Assembly (NCBI GenBank): GCA_026392015.1
Contig: JAPLCW010000104.1
Coordinates: 1-42,466 of the forward strand
DNA: 42,466 nt
Direction: 5' to 3'
Source: Candidatus Auribacterota bacterium
GTDB lineage: Bacteria; Auribacterota; Tritonobacteria; UBA1439
In this document: positions 8,161 to 15,950 of the stretch, piece by piece
Numbering within the stretch: position 1 is the stretch's first letter
How the letters are laid out: every line of letters begins with the position of its first letter
Translations under genes and position numbers: made by a program
Notes under the pieces: generated by a model
Told to the model about the DNA's origin: nothing
What the model saw: the letters and a program-made list of their open reading frames with translations, nothing else
Databases searched by the model: none

Positions 8161-9174
8161 TCACGCTCCGTTGATGCCATACCGCGCGCAGGCAATATGG
8201 AACACCTCTCTGATAAGGTCGCCGTAGCTCATGCCCGCAGCCCGCGCCGCTTTCGGGAAACAGGAGTTATCATCGGGGTCGGGCAGGACGCCGGGCAGAG
8301 GATTCAGCTCCAGCACGCATGGCTTCATCATATCGTCCATGCGCACATCGATCCTGCACCAATCGCGGCAACCCAGGGCATGGTACGCTCTCGTACACAC
8401 ATCCTCGATCTCATTCCGTACGCTCCCCTCCAATGTCGCGGGGCATGAAAAGATCTTCAGCGGTTTCTCCGGCCTGTCCCACACCCACTTCGCTTCGTAT
8501 GAGTAAATGTGGTTTGCGCCGGGGGGCAGGTTTTGGAAGTTAATCTCTACAATGGGCAGTACCCGGAGGTTTTTCCCATTTCCGAGCAGCGCAATGGTGA
8601 ACTCCCTCCCACTGAGATAAGTTTCTACAAGCGCCGGCTGATGGTAGTCGGCCAGAATCCTTTGGAGCCTTGAGCGAAGCTCTACACGGTCGGAGACCAG
8701 GGAGTCGTTTCGGACACCCATACTCGAACCCTCCCAGAGCGGTTTCACAATGACGGGAAATTTTGACCAGTTGACTTCCTGATCCAGAGAGTTGACCGTC
8801 TCGAAGGGGGGGGTGGGGACCCGGTGAAAACACATGATCTCCTTGGCCCTGGCCTTGTTGAGGCACGCTGCGAGCGTGAAGCCGTCCGAGCCGGTGTAGG
8901 GGATGCCGAGCATTTCGCAGATTACGGGGACCTGCGACTCCCTGCTCGGTGAATTTATTCCCTCGGCGAGATTGAAAACAATATCAGGCCTGGCGCCTTT
9001 GAATTTCTCAACGATATTTTCGTCGGCGGCAATCTCAACCACCGTGTGTGCCCGACCGAGGGCTTCCGCCACCGCATCCACTGTTTGCCTGTCATCCCAC
9101 TCGGCATAATAGTCTTCTCGCATGGGGGGCTGAAACGCCATCGGCTTCAGATTATATGTCAATGCAATACGCAT
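8161..9174 (-). CDS. ATP-grasp ligase related to D-Ala-D-Ala ligase
   Basis: A 337-residue ATP-grasp enzyme. It has the lysine loop VKPLWEGSSMGV (143-154), a glycine-rich lid, and the metal site ELNPLPG (289-295), as in D-Ala-D-Ala ligases. The region where true Ddl has HG..GEDG instead reads NLAEG..SPSRESQVP (68-83), followed by the Ddl-like LGIPYTGS (89-96). The substrate is therefore probably not two D-alanines. Such proteins join a carboxylate to an amine at the cost of ATP. It is in a run with a GNAT and lysine 2,3-aminomutase, downstream of a small DNA-binding protein. A related ligase is encoded at 12272-13291 on the other strand. Substrates unknown. Confidence 0.85.
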   Translation of the reverse strand: MRIALTYNLKPMAFQPPMREDYYAEWDDRQTVDAVAEALGRAHTVVEIAADENIVEKFKGARPDIVFNLAEGINSPSRESQVPVICEMLGIPYTGSDGFTLAACLNKARAKEIMCFHRVPTPPFETVNSLDQEVNWSKFPVIVKPLWEGSSMGVRNDSLVSDRVELRSRLQRILADYHQPALVETYLSGREFTIALLGNGKNLRVLPIVEINFQNLPPGANHIYSYEAKWVWDRPEKPLKIFSCPATLEGSVRNEIEDVCTRAYHALGCRDWCRIDVRMDDMMKPCVLELNPLPGVLPDPDDNSCFPKAARAAGMSYGDLIREVFHIACARYGINGA

Positions 9175-9207
9175 CGTAGTATTTCCTTCAGCGGTGCGGG
9201 ATTCCGC

Positions 9208-9387
9208 TCACGGGTTGCCAAGGATCTGCGCAAATTTCTCCTGCCGAGGATCTTCCTGAATCTCGGCGAGATAGCGCATAAGGGCGTGCACAAAGATTTT
9301 CGCCATCGTGGTATTCTCTTTTATTGCAAGCATTCGCACCTTCTTGTGCAGATCCTCATCCATGTATATCGTAGTTCTCTTTTTCAT
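9208..9387 (-). CDS. Ribbon-helix-helix (CopG-like) DNA-binding protein
   Basis: A 59-residue protein starting MKKRTTIYMDEDLHKKVRML, the beta-strand and first helix of a ribbon-helix-helix repressor. I chose the ATG at 9387 over an upstream GTG (9399) because AAGGTG lies nine bases before it. These proteins bind DNA as dimers, often to repress their own operon. The ligase gene starts 33 bases downstream. No toxin gene follows, so this is more likely a regulator than an antitoxin. A perfect palindrome at 9406-9420 in its leader is a candidate operator. Confidence 0.8.
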   Translation of the reverse strand: MKKRTTIYMDEDLHKKVRMLAIKENTTMAKIFVHALMRYLAEIQEDPRQEKFAQILGNP

Positions 9388-9405
9388 TACCGTGATCACC
9401 TTTCT

Positions 9406-9420
9406 CCGCGTTGGACGCGG
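9406..9420. promoter_or_regulatory. Perfect palindrome, candidate operator of the RHH-ligase operon
   Basis: CCGCGT-TGG-ACGCGG, two 6-base arms with a 3-base centre. It lies 18 bases upstream of the RHH start and downstream of the predicted promoter, a position suited to autorepression. Binding is inference. Confidence 0.4.
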
Positions 9421-9437
9421 CTGTTACCACAAGAAGC

Positions 9438-9467
9438 ATTAAAGCATATTTACATAGTTATGTCTAA
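9438..9467 (-). promoter_or_regulatory. Predicted sigma70-type promoter for the RHH-ligase-GNAT-kamA run
   Basis: On the minus strand, TTAGAC (9462-9467), 18-base spacer, TTTAAT (9438-9443), in AT-rich DNA about 50 bases before the RHH start. Confidence 0.4.
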
Positions 9468-9560
9468 AGAGGCAAAAAAAATTTCGAACTTTGGCGACAT
9501 ATTAGCGTACAAATGTTTTTATGTCAATATAAAAGAATATTAATTCAAAAAATCTTTAAC

Positions 9561-9710
9561 CTGGATTATTCATCAGACGAATAAAAGAGCAATTTAAACA
9601 GCCTGACATATGCAACCGCGGATTCTGCGGATTAGGCGGATTACACAATGCAAATCCGCGTAATCAGCGTAATCCGCGGTGAAGACATTAAAAGTTGATG
9701 CATAGATCAG
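9561..9710. repeat. R1 element, copy a (about 150 bases, terminal inverted repeats)
   Basis: Ends CTGGATTATTCATCAG (9561-9576) and TTGATGCATAGATCAG (9695-9710) are imperfect inverted copies. The core is a palindrome of GCGGATT/AATCCGC words. Near-identical layout occurs at 29388-29548 and 37708-37838, including the shared internal ATAAAAGAGCAATTT and AAGACATTAAAAGTTG. The remaining spacer to 10433 holds G/C-run hairpins (about 9764-9793), the repeat at 10060-10170 and no convincing gene. Confidence 0.85.
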
Positions 9711-10059
9711 GTTAACTAAATAAATCTGACTATCTTTTGTTTTGTGTTGGTTACCCCAGTTACCCCTCCCCCCTCCGAAGGGGGGAGGGGGGATCACTAC
9801 TGTTACAGGTTTAAGGTGTAAGGTTAAAATTTCATATCCATTAAACTTTACACTTTTGGCTGTAGTCAACACCCCCACCCTGACCCTTCCTTCAACAAGC
9901 TCAGGACAAGCTGCCCTTCACAGGGGGAGGGAATGATATCCATTTACCCACACAAAATGGAGGAGAACCATAAATCTTTAACCGCACTTTAACTGCAGAC
10001 GGGGATTAAACGGATGGTAATAATTAACAGCGCTGATAGATGATATTTGCTGCAACAAA

Positions 10060-10170
10060 ATTTATTTATCTGAGTGGATCGGTATTTTATCTGTGTTTAT
10101 CTGTGACACACATTGTGTGAATGATCATCACAGATGAACACAGATAACTACCGATGTACACAGACAGGTA
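10060..10170. repeat. CACAGAT-word inverted repeat
   Basis: ATCTGTGTTTATCTGTGACA (10090-10109) faces TCACAGATGAACACAGATAA (10128-10147). Outer arms GATCGGTA and TACCGATG-like words extend the pairing. Same class as the word repeats at 2449-2567 and 5281-5396. Confidence 0.6.
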
Positions 10171-10433
10171 CTGGGTACGATGACGAGATCGGAGGAGATT
10201 GCCCAGAAGGCATTGCCGAATTTATCCGTGTGCGTTCTCGCGTGCCAGCAAGCAGCGATGTGCACGATCAAAACAACGTCCAAGAAGTTATTCGCGGTCT
10301 GATGTAACCGTGGGGTGTGCACCCGACCGCCGGCGGGAAGTAATTGTGGGGATTAAATAATAGAAATTGCCAGGCATCAAAAAGCATCAAGAACAGATAA
10401 CGCTCGCGTGAATCATGCCGTACTTTATATATT

Positions 10434-11129
10434 TTACAGCGGGATCTGCTTCTCAAAAGTTGCGAATACCTCTATCAATTCCTTCTCATCTTTTGCCCTG
10501 CACATGGCTACCCTCATCTTCGCGTTCCGAAGAAGCCTGGAGAGCCGCGCGATAATCTGGAGGTGCAGATCAAGCCTCGGCGTGCAAAGGAGCACCACTA
10601 CATGCGTCGCCTTTCCATCGAACGATTCGAAATCTATTCCGCGCCACGACAACCCGAGCACGAGCCGCGGCTTCTTGATAATCCCCGCGAGCGGCTCCCT
10701 CGGGTGAGGGATAGCGACGCCATCGGCGAGCGCGGTGCTGCACATGCGCTCCCTCTCGATGACCGCTGTAAGGATCGCCTTCTTGTGTTTCGGGGCGATA
10801 CCCCCCTTCTGAACCAGCAGATCGATGAGCTCACAGATCACGGCGGATTTACTCACTCCCGAAAGAGCCCTCTTGATGCATTTCGGGTTGAGCAACGTAT
10901 GGATCGGGGTTACGTGCTCGCGATAATCCTTCTCGAGGGCGTTCAACTGTGATAGATCGAAATCCTTGATTCCCCTATGCAACCAGTCCCTGATCTCGGC
11001 GGCCTTGATCAGCATCTTGCCGTCCTTGTCTTTCCGCACGACACCCTTCTCCGCCAGAAGCTGGATAGCTTCCTCACTCATGTTTAGGTACTTGGCGGCT
11101 TCTTCAATGCTCATGAACTCACCAGGCAT
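10434..11129 (-). CDS. Helix-turn-helix and PTS EIIA (fructose/PtsN type) fusion protein
   Basis: About 231 residues. The N-terminal ~55 residues form an excisionase/MerR-like helix-turn-helix (EEAAKYLNMSEEAIQLLAEK, then a wing). The C-terminal ~150 residues are an EIIA domain of the PtsN/FruA class, with the phospho-accepting His in GVAIPHPR (about residue 142). EIIA domains of this class receive phosphate from HPr-like proteins and act as regulators or sugar carriers. The fusion to a DNA-binding domain suggests a regulator whose state depends on phosphorylation. The start ATG at 11129 is preferred to the GTG at 11135 because AAGGAGG lies seven bases before it. It is the last gene of the dksA run. 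Confidence 0.85.
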   Translation of the reverse strand: MPGEFMSIEEAAKYLNMSEEAIQLLAEKGVVRKDKDGKMLIKAAEIRDWLHRGIKDFDLSQLNALEKDYREHVTPIHTLLNPKCIKRALSGVSKSAVICELIDLLVQKGGIAPKHKKAILTAVIERERMCSTALADGVAIPHPREPLAGIIKKPRLVLGLSWRGIDFESFDGKATHVVVLLCTPRLDLHLQIIARLSRLLRNAKMRVAMCRAKDEKELIEVFATFEKQIPL

Positions 11130-11151
11130 GTACACTCCTCCTTAGCTGCGG

Positions 11152-11529
11152 CTATCCCCTGCCACCTATTTTGTTTTCCCCATCCATAACATCTATCCAT
11201 GTGACCACCGCTCCCTTACCTGCCACTACGGGGAGATAGTCTACTTCCAGATTCATTCCCGGACGCAATTCATCGATCTCCACCATGCGTATTCCCTGAA
11301 AAACCAGCGAGGCGTTGGGCTCGAGTGAGAAAGAGTCGATTCCTCCGGGCATCCGCTCCAGAACAAGCTTCTCTCCCCCCGCGTCAATTAAGAGGATCCG
11401 GCCTGCACACGTCCGGATAGAGCCCTCTCCCCCTCCGGCTGCGAAGACCACGCAGGGATGCCCGAGGAGAACGCACAAGGACGACGCAGTGATTATCAGT
11501 AAGAGGAGGAAGCTGTCACGGAAGGTCAT
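11152..11529 (-). CDS. Small exported protein, function unknown
   Basis: The ATG at 11529 overlaps the stop of the upstream zinc-finger gene (ATGA), which supports this start over longer frames. The ~125-residue product has a long N-terminal hydrophobic signal segment (FLLLLIITASSLCVLLGHPC) and a short beta-rich mature part with repeated strand-like segments, reminiscent of small DUF5666-like beta-barrel domains (weak). Predicted to be periplasmic or surface-anchored. Function unknown. It lies between a DksA-type gene and the HTH-EIIA gene. Confidence 0.7.
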   Translation of the reverse strand: MTFRDSFLLLLIITASSLCVLLGHPCVVFAAGGGEGSIRTCAGRILLIDAGGEKLVLERMPGGIDSFSLEPNASLVFQGIRMVEIDELRPGMNLEVDYLPVVAGKGAVVTWIDVMDGENKIGGRG

Positions 11530-11909
11530 TCTTCTGCCGGCTTCTTTTCCTGAGTTTCCTTGCATCGCAGACACAGCCTTGCATAGGGCACCGCGCGAAG
11601 ACGGGATTCTCCGATGGGTTCCTCGCACAGTTCACATGAGCCATATTCTTTCCTCTCCACCTTTCCCAGGGCGTCTTCAATGTCGTTTAAAATATCCTGC
11701 TCGTGGGAAACGAGCGAGAGGTTGAACTCGCGGTCGTAGGAATCGGTCGCCGCATCCGCGATGTGGATGCCGTAGCCCGAGAGGTCGCCCGCCTGGTCTC
11801 GGGGAGACTGATTCAGCGTTCCGTGCTCGAGCGCACTCATCTCTTCAAGCGCTTTCTCGCGCAACGCGAGCAGCTGCTGGCGCAATTCATCTAGAATGTT
11901 TGGATCCAC
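11526..11909 (-). CDS. DksA/TraR-family C4 zinc-finger protein
   Basis: A 127-residue protein with a long N-terminal coiled coil and a C4 zinc finger with C92, C95, C113 and C116 (CELCEEPIG..ARLCLRC). DksA-family proteins enter the secondary channel of RNA polymerase and, with ppGpp, tune promoter use. The family also contains similar small proteins of unknown target. It is the first gene of a three-gene run that ends with an EIIA regulator; a promoter is predicted at 11971-11999. Confidence 0.88.
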   Translation of the reverse strand: MDPNILDELRQQLLALREKALEEMSALEHGTLNQSPRDQAGDLSGYGIHIADAATDSYDREFNLSLVSHEQDILNDIEDALGKVERKEYGSCELCEEPIGESRLRAVPYARLCLRCKETQEKKPAEE

Positions 11910-11970
11910 TCGCTTGCCTCCACTATGCCTCTTCCATCTATATCTGTTCTCTCACTAATCCTACTCCTAT

Positions 11971-11999
11971 AATAGCATGGGAATCGAACTTAGACAATT
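11971..11999 (-). promoter_or_regulatory. Predicted sigma70-type promoter of the dksA-type run
   Basis: On the minus strand, TTGTCT (11994-11999), 17-base spacer, TATTAT (11971-11976), about 60 bases upstream of the start codon. Confidence 0.5.
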
Positions 12000-12050
12000 A
12001 TTTTTCATAACGGTTTTCATGACGGGTCAGTCTTGGGGGGAACTCTGAAT

Positions 12051-12149
12051 TGCAGGGGTTCGATTTATCGAACCCGGGCGCGATCCTTCGACCAAATTTA
12101 TACTGAGCGCAGCCGAAGTGCTCAGGACAGGTTCGTCGCGCCCCTACAA
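12051..12149. repeat. R2 element, copy a
   Basis: Outer arms TGCAGGGG and CCCCTACA enclose GTTCGATTTATCGAACCC and a GGGCGCGA/TCGCGCCC stem whose tip carries ACTGAGCGCAGCCGAAGTG. Just before it, 12023-12040 resembles the R4 terminal repeat (GGGTCAGTCTTGGGGGG). Other copies lie at 28352-28469, 37531-37605 and 42144-42241. Otherwise the 11910-12271 spacer holds only the promoter above. Confidence 0.8.
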
Positions 12150-12271
12150 CATAGCATTATGTTTCCTCCCCTCGTAAGTGATAATCATTACTATTTTTCA
12201 AAGCTTTCCCTTTGCAATGCCATCGCCGCAGAATATAATAACCGGAAAAGCGCTTCCAAGGAGCAGGACAG

Positions 12272-13291
12272 ATGCAGTTCACACGCAGGGAAAGAGTGGC
12301 GATCATTTACAACAGCTACTACCCGGAGGGGATCCTCCCTCCGCACGAGCGGGATGCAGGCGAAAGCATTGTCGACGACGCCGAGCGCGTTCGCGATATC
12401 CTCACGGCGCGCGGGGCCCGGGTGGTGTGCATACCCTTTCGGAGGAGCGCGCGGGATTTTCTGAGAAGGCTCCTCTCCTGCACAGTCGACCTGGTGTTCA
12501 ATCTCTGCGAAGAGGCGCTGGGCGACAGCCGCAACGAGATGAGCGTATGCGCCCTCCTCGATCTCGTGGGATTGCCGCACACCGGGTGCGGTCCTCTCAC
12601 GCTCGGACTCGCTCTCGACAAGGCGCTTACCAAGAAACTCCTTCTCTCGGAGGGCATCCCCACGCCGCGCTACTTCGTCATAGAGGATGGAGCGCACTGC
12701 ACTCCCCCTCACGGAATGAGCTTCCCGCTCTTCGTGAAGCCGCTCAGGGAGGATGCGAGCCTCGGCATCGACCGCCGCGCGCGCGTCACGAATCGCGTCG
12801 AGCTCGCGGAGCGCTGCCGGTTTGTGATCAGGCACTACCGGCAACCCGCGCTCGTGGAGAAGTACATCGAGGGGCGCGAGCTCAATATCTCAGTTCTCGG
12901 CAATCGGAAACCGGTGGCACTTCCCATATCCGAGATCGACATGCGCTCGATTCCCCAGGGAGCGGCGCGTGTGTGCGACTACCGCGCGAAATGGGTTCCG
13001 GAGAGTGAGGAGTATTCTCAGACTGTGCCGCGTTGTCCCGCCCTTCTCGAGCACGCAATTGAGCGCAGGATAAACACGATCGCCCTCACCGCCTACCGGC
13101 TCATGTCGTGCCGCGGATACGCGAGGATCGATATCCGCCTTGGCCGACGCGGTGTTCCCTACGTTCTCGAAGTCAATCCGAATCCATCGATCGGGCCGGA
13201 TGCCGGAATCGTGCGGTCCGCCGCGGCCGCGGGGATATCTTACCCGGAACTCATCTGCCGGATTGCCAACCTCGCGCTCTACGGTGATTGA
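12272..13291 (+). CDS. Second ATP-grasp ligase related to D-Ala-D-Ala ligase
   Basis: A 339-residue ATP-grasp protein, paralogous in layout to the ligase at 8161-9174. It has the lysine loop VKPLREDASLG (155-165), the ligand segment QPALVEKYIEGREL (191-204) matching QPALVETYLSGREF in the paralogue, and the metal site EVNPNPS (300-306). The Ddl motif HG..GEDG is replaced by FNLCEEALGDSRNEM (76-90). A ribosome site AAGGAG sits nine bases before the ATG. It is followed by aroA 65 bases on. The two ligases, encoded divergently about 3 kb apart, may act on related substrates. A role in cell-wall D-Ala-D-Ala synthesis is possible but not favoured given the changed N-terminal motif. Confidence 0.83.
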   Translation: MQFTRRERVAIIYNSYYPEGILPPHERDAGESIVDDAERVRDILTARGARVVCIPFRRSARDFLRRLLSCTVDLVFNLCEEALGDSRNEMSVCALLDLVGLPHTGCGPLTLGLALDKALTKKLLLSEGIPTPRYFVIEDGAHCTPPHGMSFPLFVKPLREDASLGIDRRARVTNRVELAERCRFVIRHYRQPALVEKYIEGRELNISVLGNRKPVALPISEIDMRSIPQGAARVCDYRAKWVPESEEYSQTVPRCPALLEHAIERRINTIALTAYRLMSCRGYARIDIRLGRRGVPYVLEVNPNPSIGPDAGIVRSAAAAGISYPELICRIANLALYGD

Positions 13292-13356
13292 GGATACAGG
13301 ACCGCGGGCAGGATGTGGTATAGTAGGGCCCGCAAAGGGAGCAACGAATTACGCCC

Positions 13357-14631
13357 ATGAAACTCGTTGTTGAACCGTCACATCTCGCGGGAGCAGTGGA
13401 TATCCCCGCCTCCAAATCGCATACGATACGCGCCGTCGTCATTGCGACGCTCGCTTCCGGCACATCGAAGATCGGTGCGCCGCTCGACTCGTCGGATACG
13501 CGGTCCTCGCTCGAGGCCGCCCGCGCATTCGGCGCGAAGACCTCGCAGGAGAAAGACTGGTGCGTCACGGGAACAGGAGGAAATCCCTCTGTGCCCGAAG
13601 ACATTATCGATGTCGGAAATTCGGGTACCACGCTCCGGCTCGCGACCGGCATTGCGGCGCTGTGCGAGGGCTACACGGTGCTTACAGGCGACGAGCAGAT
13701 CAGACGCCGCCCCGTGCAACCTTTGCTCGACGCCTACCGCTCGCTCGGCGCCGACGGCTTCACGACAAGGGGAAACAATTGCGCGCCGATCGTGGTGCGC
13801 GGCAAGATGCGCGGCGGGCGCACAGAGATCAAGGCCGTCACATCCCAGTTTCTCTCGAGCCTGCTCATTTCCTCTCCGCTCGCAGAAAAGGATACGGAGA
13901 TCCGGGTGCTCCAGCTCAATGAGATCCCCTATGTGCAGATGACACTCTCGTGGCTGGAATCCCAGGGAATTGTCTACGAGAGGCGCGGCTGGGACTATTT
14001 TTCCGTGCGCGGCGGACAGCGCTACCTTGCGTTCGCGCGACGCATCCCGGCGGATTTCTCTTCCGCCACGTTCTTCCTCTGTGCGGCGGCCATAACGCAT
14101 GGCGACCTGATCCTCCATGGATTGGATATGAACGATGTCCAGGGCGACAAGTCCGTGGTAGGGATGATCGAAGAGATGGGTGCACAGGTGGAAATTCTCC
14201 CCCAGGGGGTGAGGATCGTAGGCGATAAACTCGAGGGGCGAGAGTTCGATCTCAATAGCACCCCCGACGCGCTGCCCGCGCTCGCGGTCACTGCCTGTTT
14301 CGCCTCGGGAGAGACGCGATTGCGTAACGTACCGCAGGCAAGGATAAAGGAAACAGACCGTATCGCAGTGATGGCCTCGGAACTGAAGAAGATGGGGGCG
14401 GACATAGAGGAACGAGATGACGGCCTCGTCATCAGGGGCAGGAACCTTACGGGAGCAAAGGTCTGCGGTCACGGCGACCATCGAGTGGTGATGGCCTTGG
14501 CAGTGGCGGGTCTCGCGGCGAAGGGGAGGACGGAGATCGACACCGCCGAGGCGATGCGCATCACCTTCCCGAATTTCGTGGACCTCATGGTGCAGTGTGG
14601 GGCGAAGATGGAACTACTAGGAGGTGATTGA
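13357..14631 (+). CDS. aroA: 3-phosphoshikimate 1-carboxyvinyltransferase (EPSP synthase)
   Basis: The 424-residue enzyme joins phosphoenolpyruvate to shikimate-3-phosphate, the sixth step of the shikimate pathway. The family motifs are all present: PASKSHTIRA near the start, NSGTTLRLATG (phosphoenolpyruvate/glyphosate loop), a following DEQIRRRP, IKETDRI and GDHRVVMALAVAG near the end. Length is normal. It is the first of three aro genes on this strand. The TGA stop lies inside an 8-base repeat array (H5), and aroC starts 92 bases after the stop. Confidence 0.96.
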   Translation: MKLVVEPSHLAGAVDIPASKSHTIRAVVIATLASGTSKIGAPLDSSDTRSSLEAARAFGAKTSQEKDWCVTGTGGNPSVPEDIIDVGNSGTTLRLATGIAALCEGYTVLTGDEQIRRRPVQPLLDAYRSLGADGFTTRGNNCAPIVVRGKMRGGRTEIKAVTSQFLSSLLISSPLAEKDTEIRVLQLNEIPYVQMTLSWLESQGIVYERRGWDYFSVRGGQRYLAFARRIPADFSSATFFLCAAAITHGDLILHGLDMNDVQGDKSVVGMIEEMGAQVEILPQGVRIVGDKLEGREFDLNSTPDALPALAVTACFASGETRLRNVPQARIKETDRIAVMASELKKMGADIEERDDGLVIRGRNLTGAKVCGHGDHRVVMALAVAGLAAKGRTEIDTAEAMRITFPNFVDLMVQCGAKMELLGGD

Positions 14632-14706
14632 GTAATTGAGTGATTGTGTGATTAAGCGACACCGATGTTCACTCAATCACTTAATTGCTTAATCACTCAA
14701 TCACTC
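14624..14706. repeat. Eight-base word array with complementary array (hairpin H5)
   Basis: GTGATTGA-type 8-base units run from the aroA stop codon (14624-14657). Complementary ACTCAATC-type units run at 14670-14706, just before the aroC ribosome site. Same design as the 7-base arrays but with period 8. Confidence 0.85.
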
Positions 14707-14723
14707 GTATCAGGAGGTTAATT

Positions 14724-15842
14724 ATGCTTGGCAATACATTCGGTCGCGTATTCAGGATTACCACATGCGGTGAATCGTACGGCAGCGGGCTCGCGGTGAT
14801 CGTCGACGGCGTTCCCGCGGGGATGAAACTCACGAACGAGATGATCCAGGAGGAACTCGACAAGCGGAAGCCGGGACAGAGCGAGCTCGACTCGCCGCGG
14901 AAGGAAACGGACATCGCCCAGATTTTCGCGGGCCTGGGTCAGGAAGGGCTCACCACAGGGGCGCCCGTGGGGATCATCGTGTACAACGTGGATAGACAGG
15001 CAGTCCATGTGGAGCAGTACCGGAAGGCAAAGCACCTCTTCAGGCCGGGACACGCCGAATACACCTACTTTGTGAAATACGGGGCGCACTACGACTGGTG
15101 CGGGGCGGGGCGCGCGAGCGGGCGAGAGACTGTCGGGAGGGTCGCGGGCGGCGCGGTCGCGAAGCAGATCCTCCTCAGGGATAATATCGAGGTTCTCGCG
15201 TATGTGCAGGAGAGCTGCGGCATCCGCGCGCGTCGGATGGGCTTCGAGGAGGTCAAGAAAAATTACCGCAAGAATCCGCTCAACTGCCCCGACCTCGAGG
15301 CCGCGGAAAAGATGATCGCAAAGATCCTCGAGATCAAGGCGGCGGGAGACACCTGCGGCGGAGTGGTGGAGATCATCGCGAGGGGCGTCCCCGCGGGGCT
15401 CGGCGAGCCGGTATTCGACAAGCTCTCCGCGACGATCGCGCACGGCCTCATGAGCATCGGCGCCGTCAAGGGAGTCGAGATAGGCGCCGGATTCAGGGTA
15501 GCGGGGATGAAAGGATCGGAGTGCAATGACCCCCCCTATATCGAGAACGAACGCGTCCGCTTCCGGACGAATAACTCGGGCGGCTTCCTCGGCGGCATCA
15601 CAAACGGAGAGGATCTCGTAATCAGGATGGCGGTGAAGCCGACTCCGACGATCTCCCTCGAGCAGGACTCCTTTGATAAGACCACGATGCGGGAGGCGAA
15701 GCTCGCCGCGATCACGAGGCGCGATGCCACAATCTGTCCGCGCATCTATCCGGTGGCGGAGGCCATGGTGAGAATCGCCATTCTCGATGCGCTATTTATG
15801 TGGAGAGGATGGGAGGGAGTGCAGAAGCACGTGTCGGCGTGA
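14724..15842 (+). CDS. aroC: Chorismate synthase
   Basis: A 372-residue FMN-dependent enzyme that makes chorismate from EPSP. It has the N-terminal GES(Y)G motif (TCGESYG), GAGRASGRETVGRVAGGA near residue 130 and the conserved C-terminal RRDATICPR segment. I chose the ATG at 14724 because AGGAGG at 14712-14717 lies six bases before it; an upstream in-frame ATG at 14685 falls in the H5 repeat and gives non-family residues. It sits between aroA and aroE. Confidence 0.96.
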   Translation: MLGNTFGRVFRITTCGESYGSGLAVIVDGVPAGMKLTNEMIQEELDKRKPGQSELDSPRKETDIAQIFAGLGQEGLTTGAPVGIIVYNVDRQAVHVEQYRKAKHLFRPGHAEYTYFVKYGAHYDWCGAGRASGRETVGRVAGGAVAKQILLRDNIEVLAYVQESCGIRARRMGFEEVKKNYRKNPLNCPDLEAAEKMIAKILEIKAAGDTCGGVVEIIARGVPAGLGEPVFDKLSATIAHGLMSIGAVKGVEIGAGFRVAGMKGSECNDPPYIENERVRFRTNNSGGFLGGITNGEDLVIRMAVKPTPTISLEQDSFDKTTMREAKLAAITRRDATICPRIYPVAEAMVRIAILDALFMWRGWEGVQKHVSA

Positions 15843-15950
15843 CGGCGTATGGGCGTATCGACGACCTAAATGTTTCAAAGTCGCCCCCTCACCGTGTCGC
15901 CCTTTCGCCGGCTCGATTGTTTAATCATAACCCTGGATATATAACCCTCG

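Noticed and set aside
9208..9387. Antitoxin of a toxin-antitoxin pair
   Set aside because: The next gene is an ATP-grasp ligase, not a small toxin.
10153..10307. Short plus-strand frame ending IRGLM with coding-like codon use
   Set aside because: No start, no ribosome site and no known family; it directly abuts a CACAGAT-word repeat. It might be a gene remnant but cannot be supported.
12191..12844. Open frame opposite the second ATP-grasp ligase
   Set aside because: Same reason: the plus-strand frame has ATP-grasp motifs and a good ribosome site.
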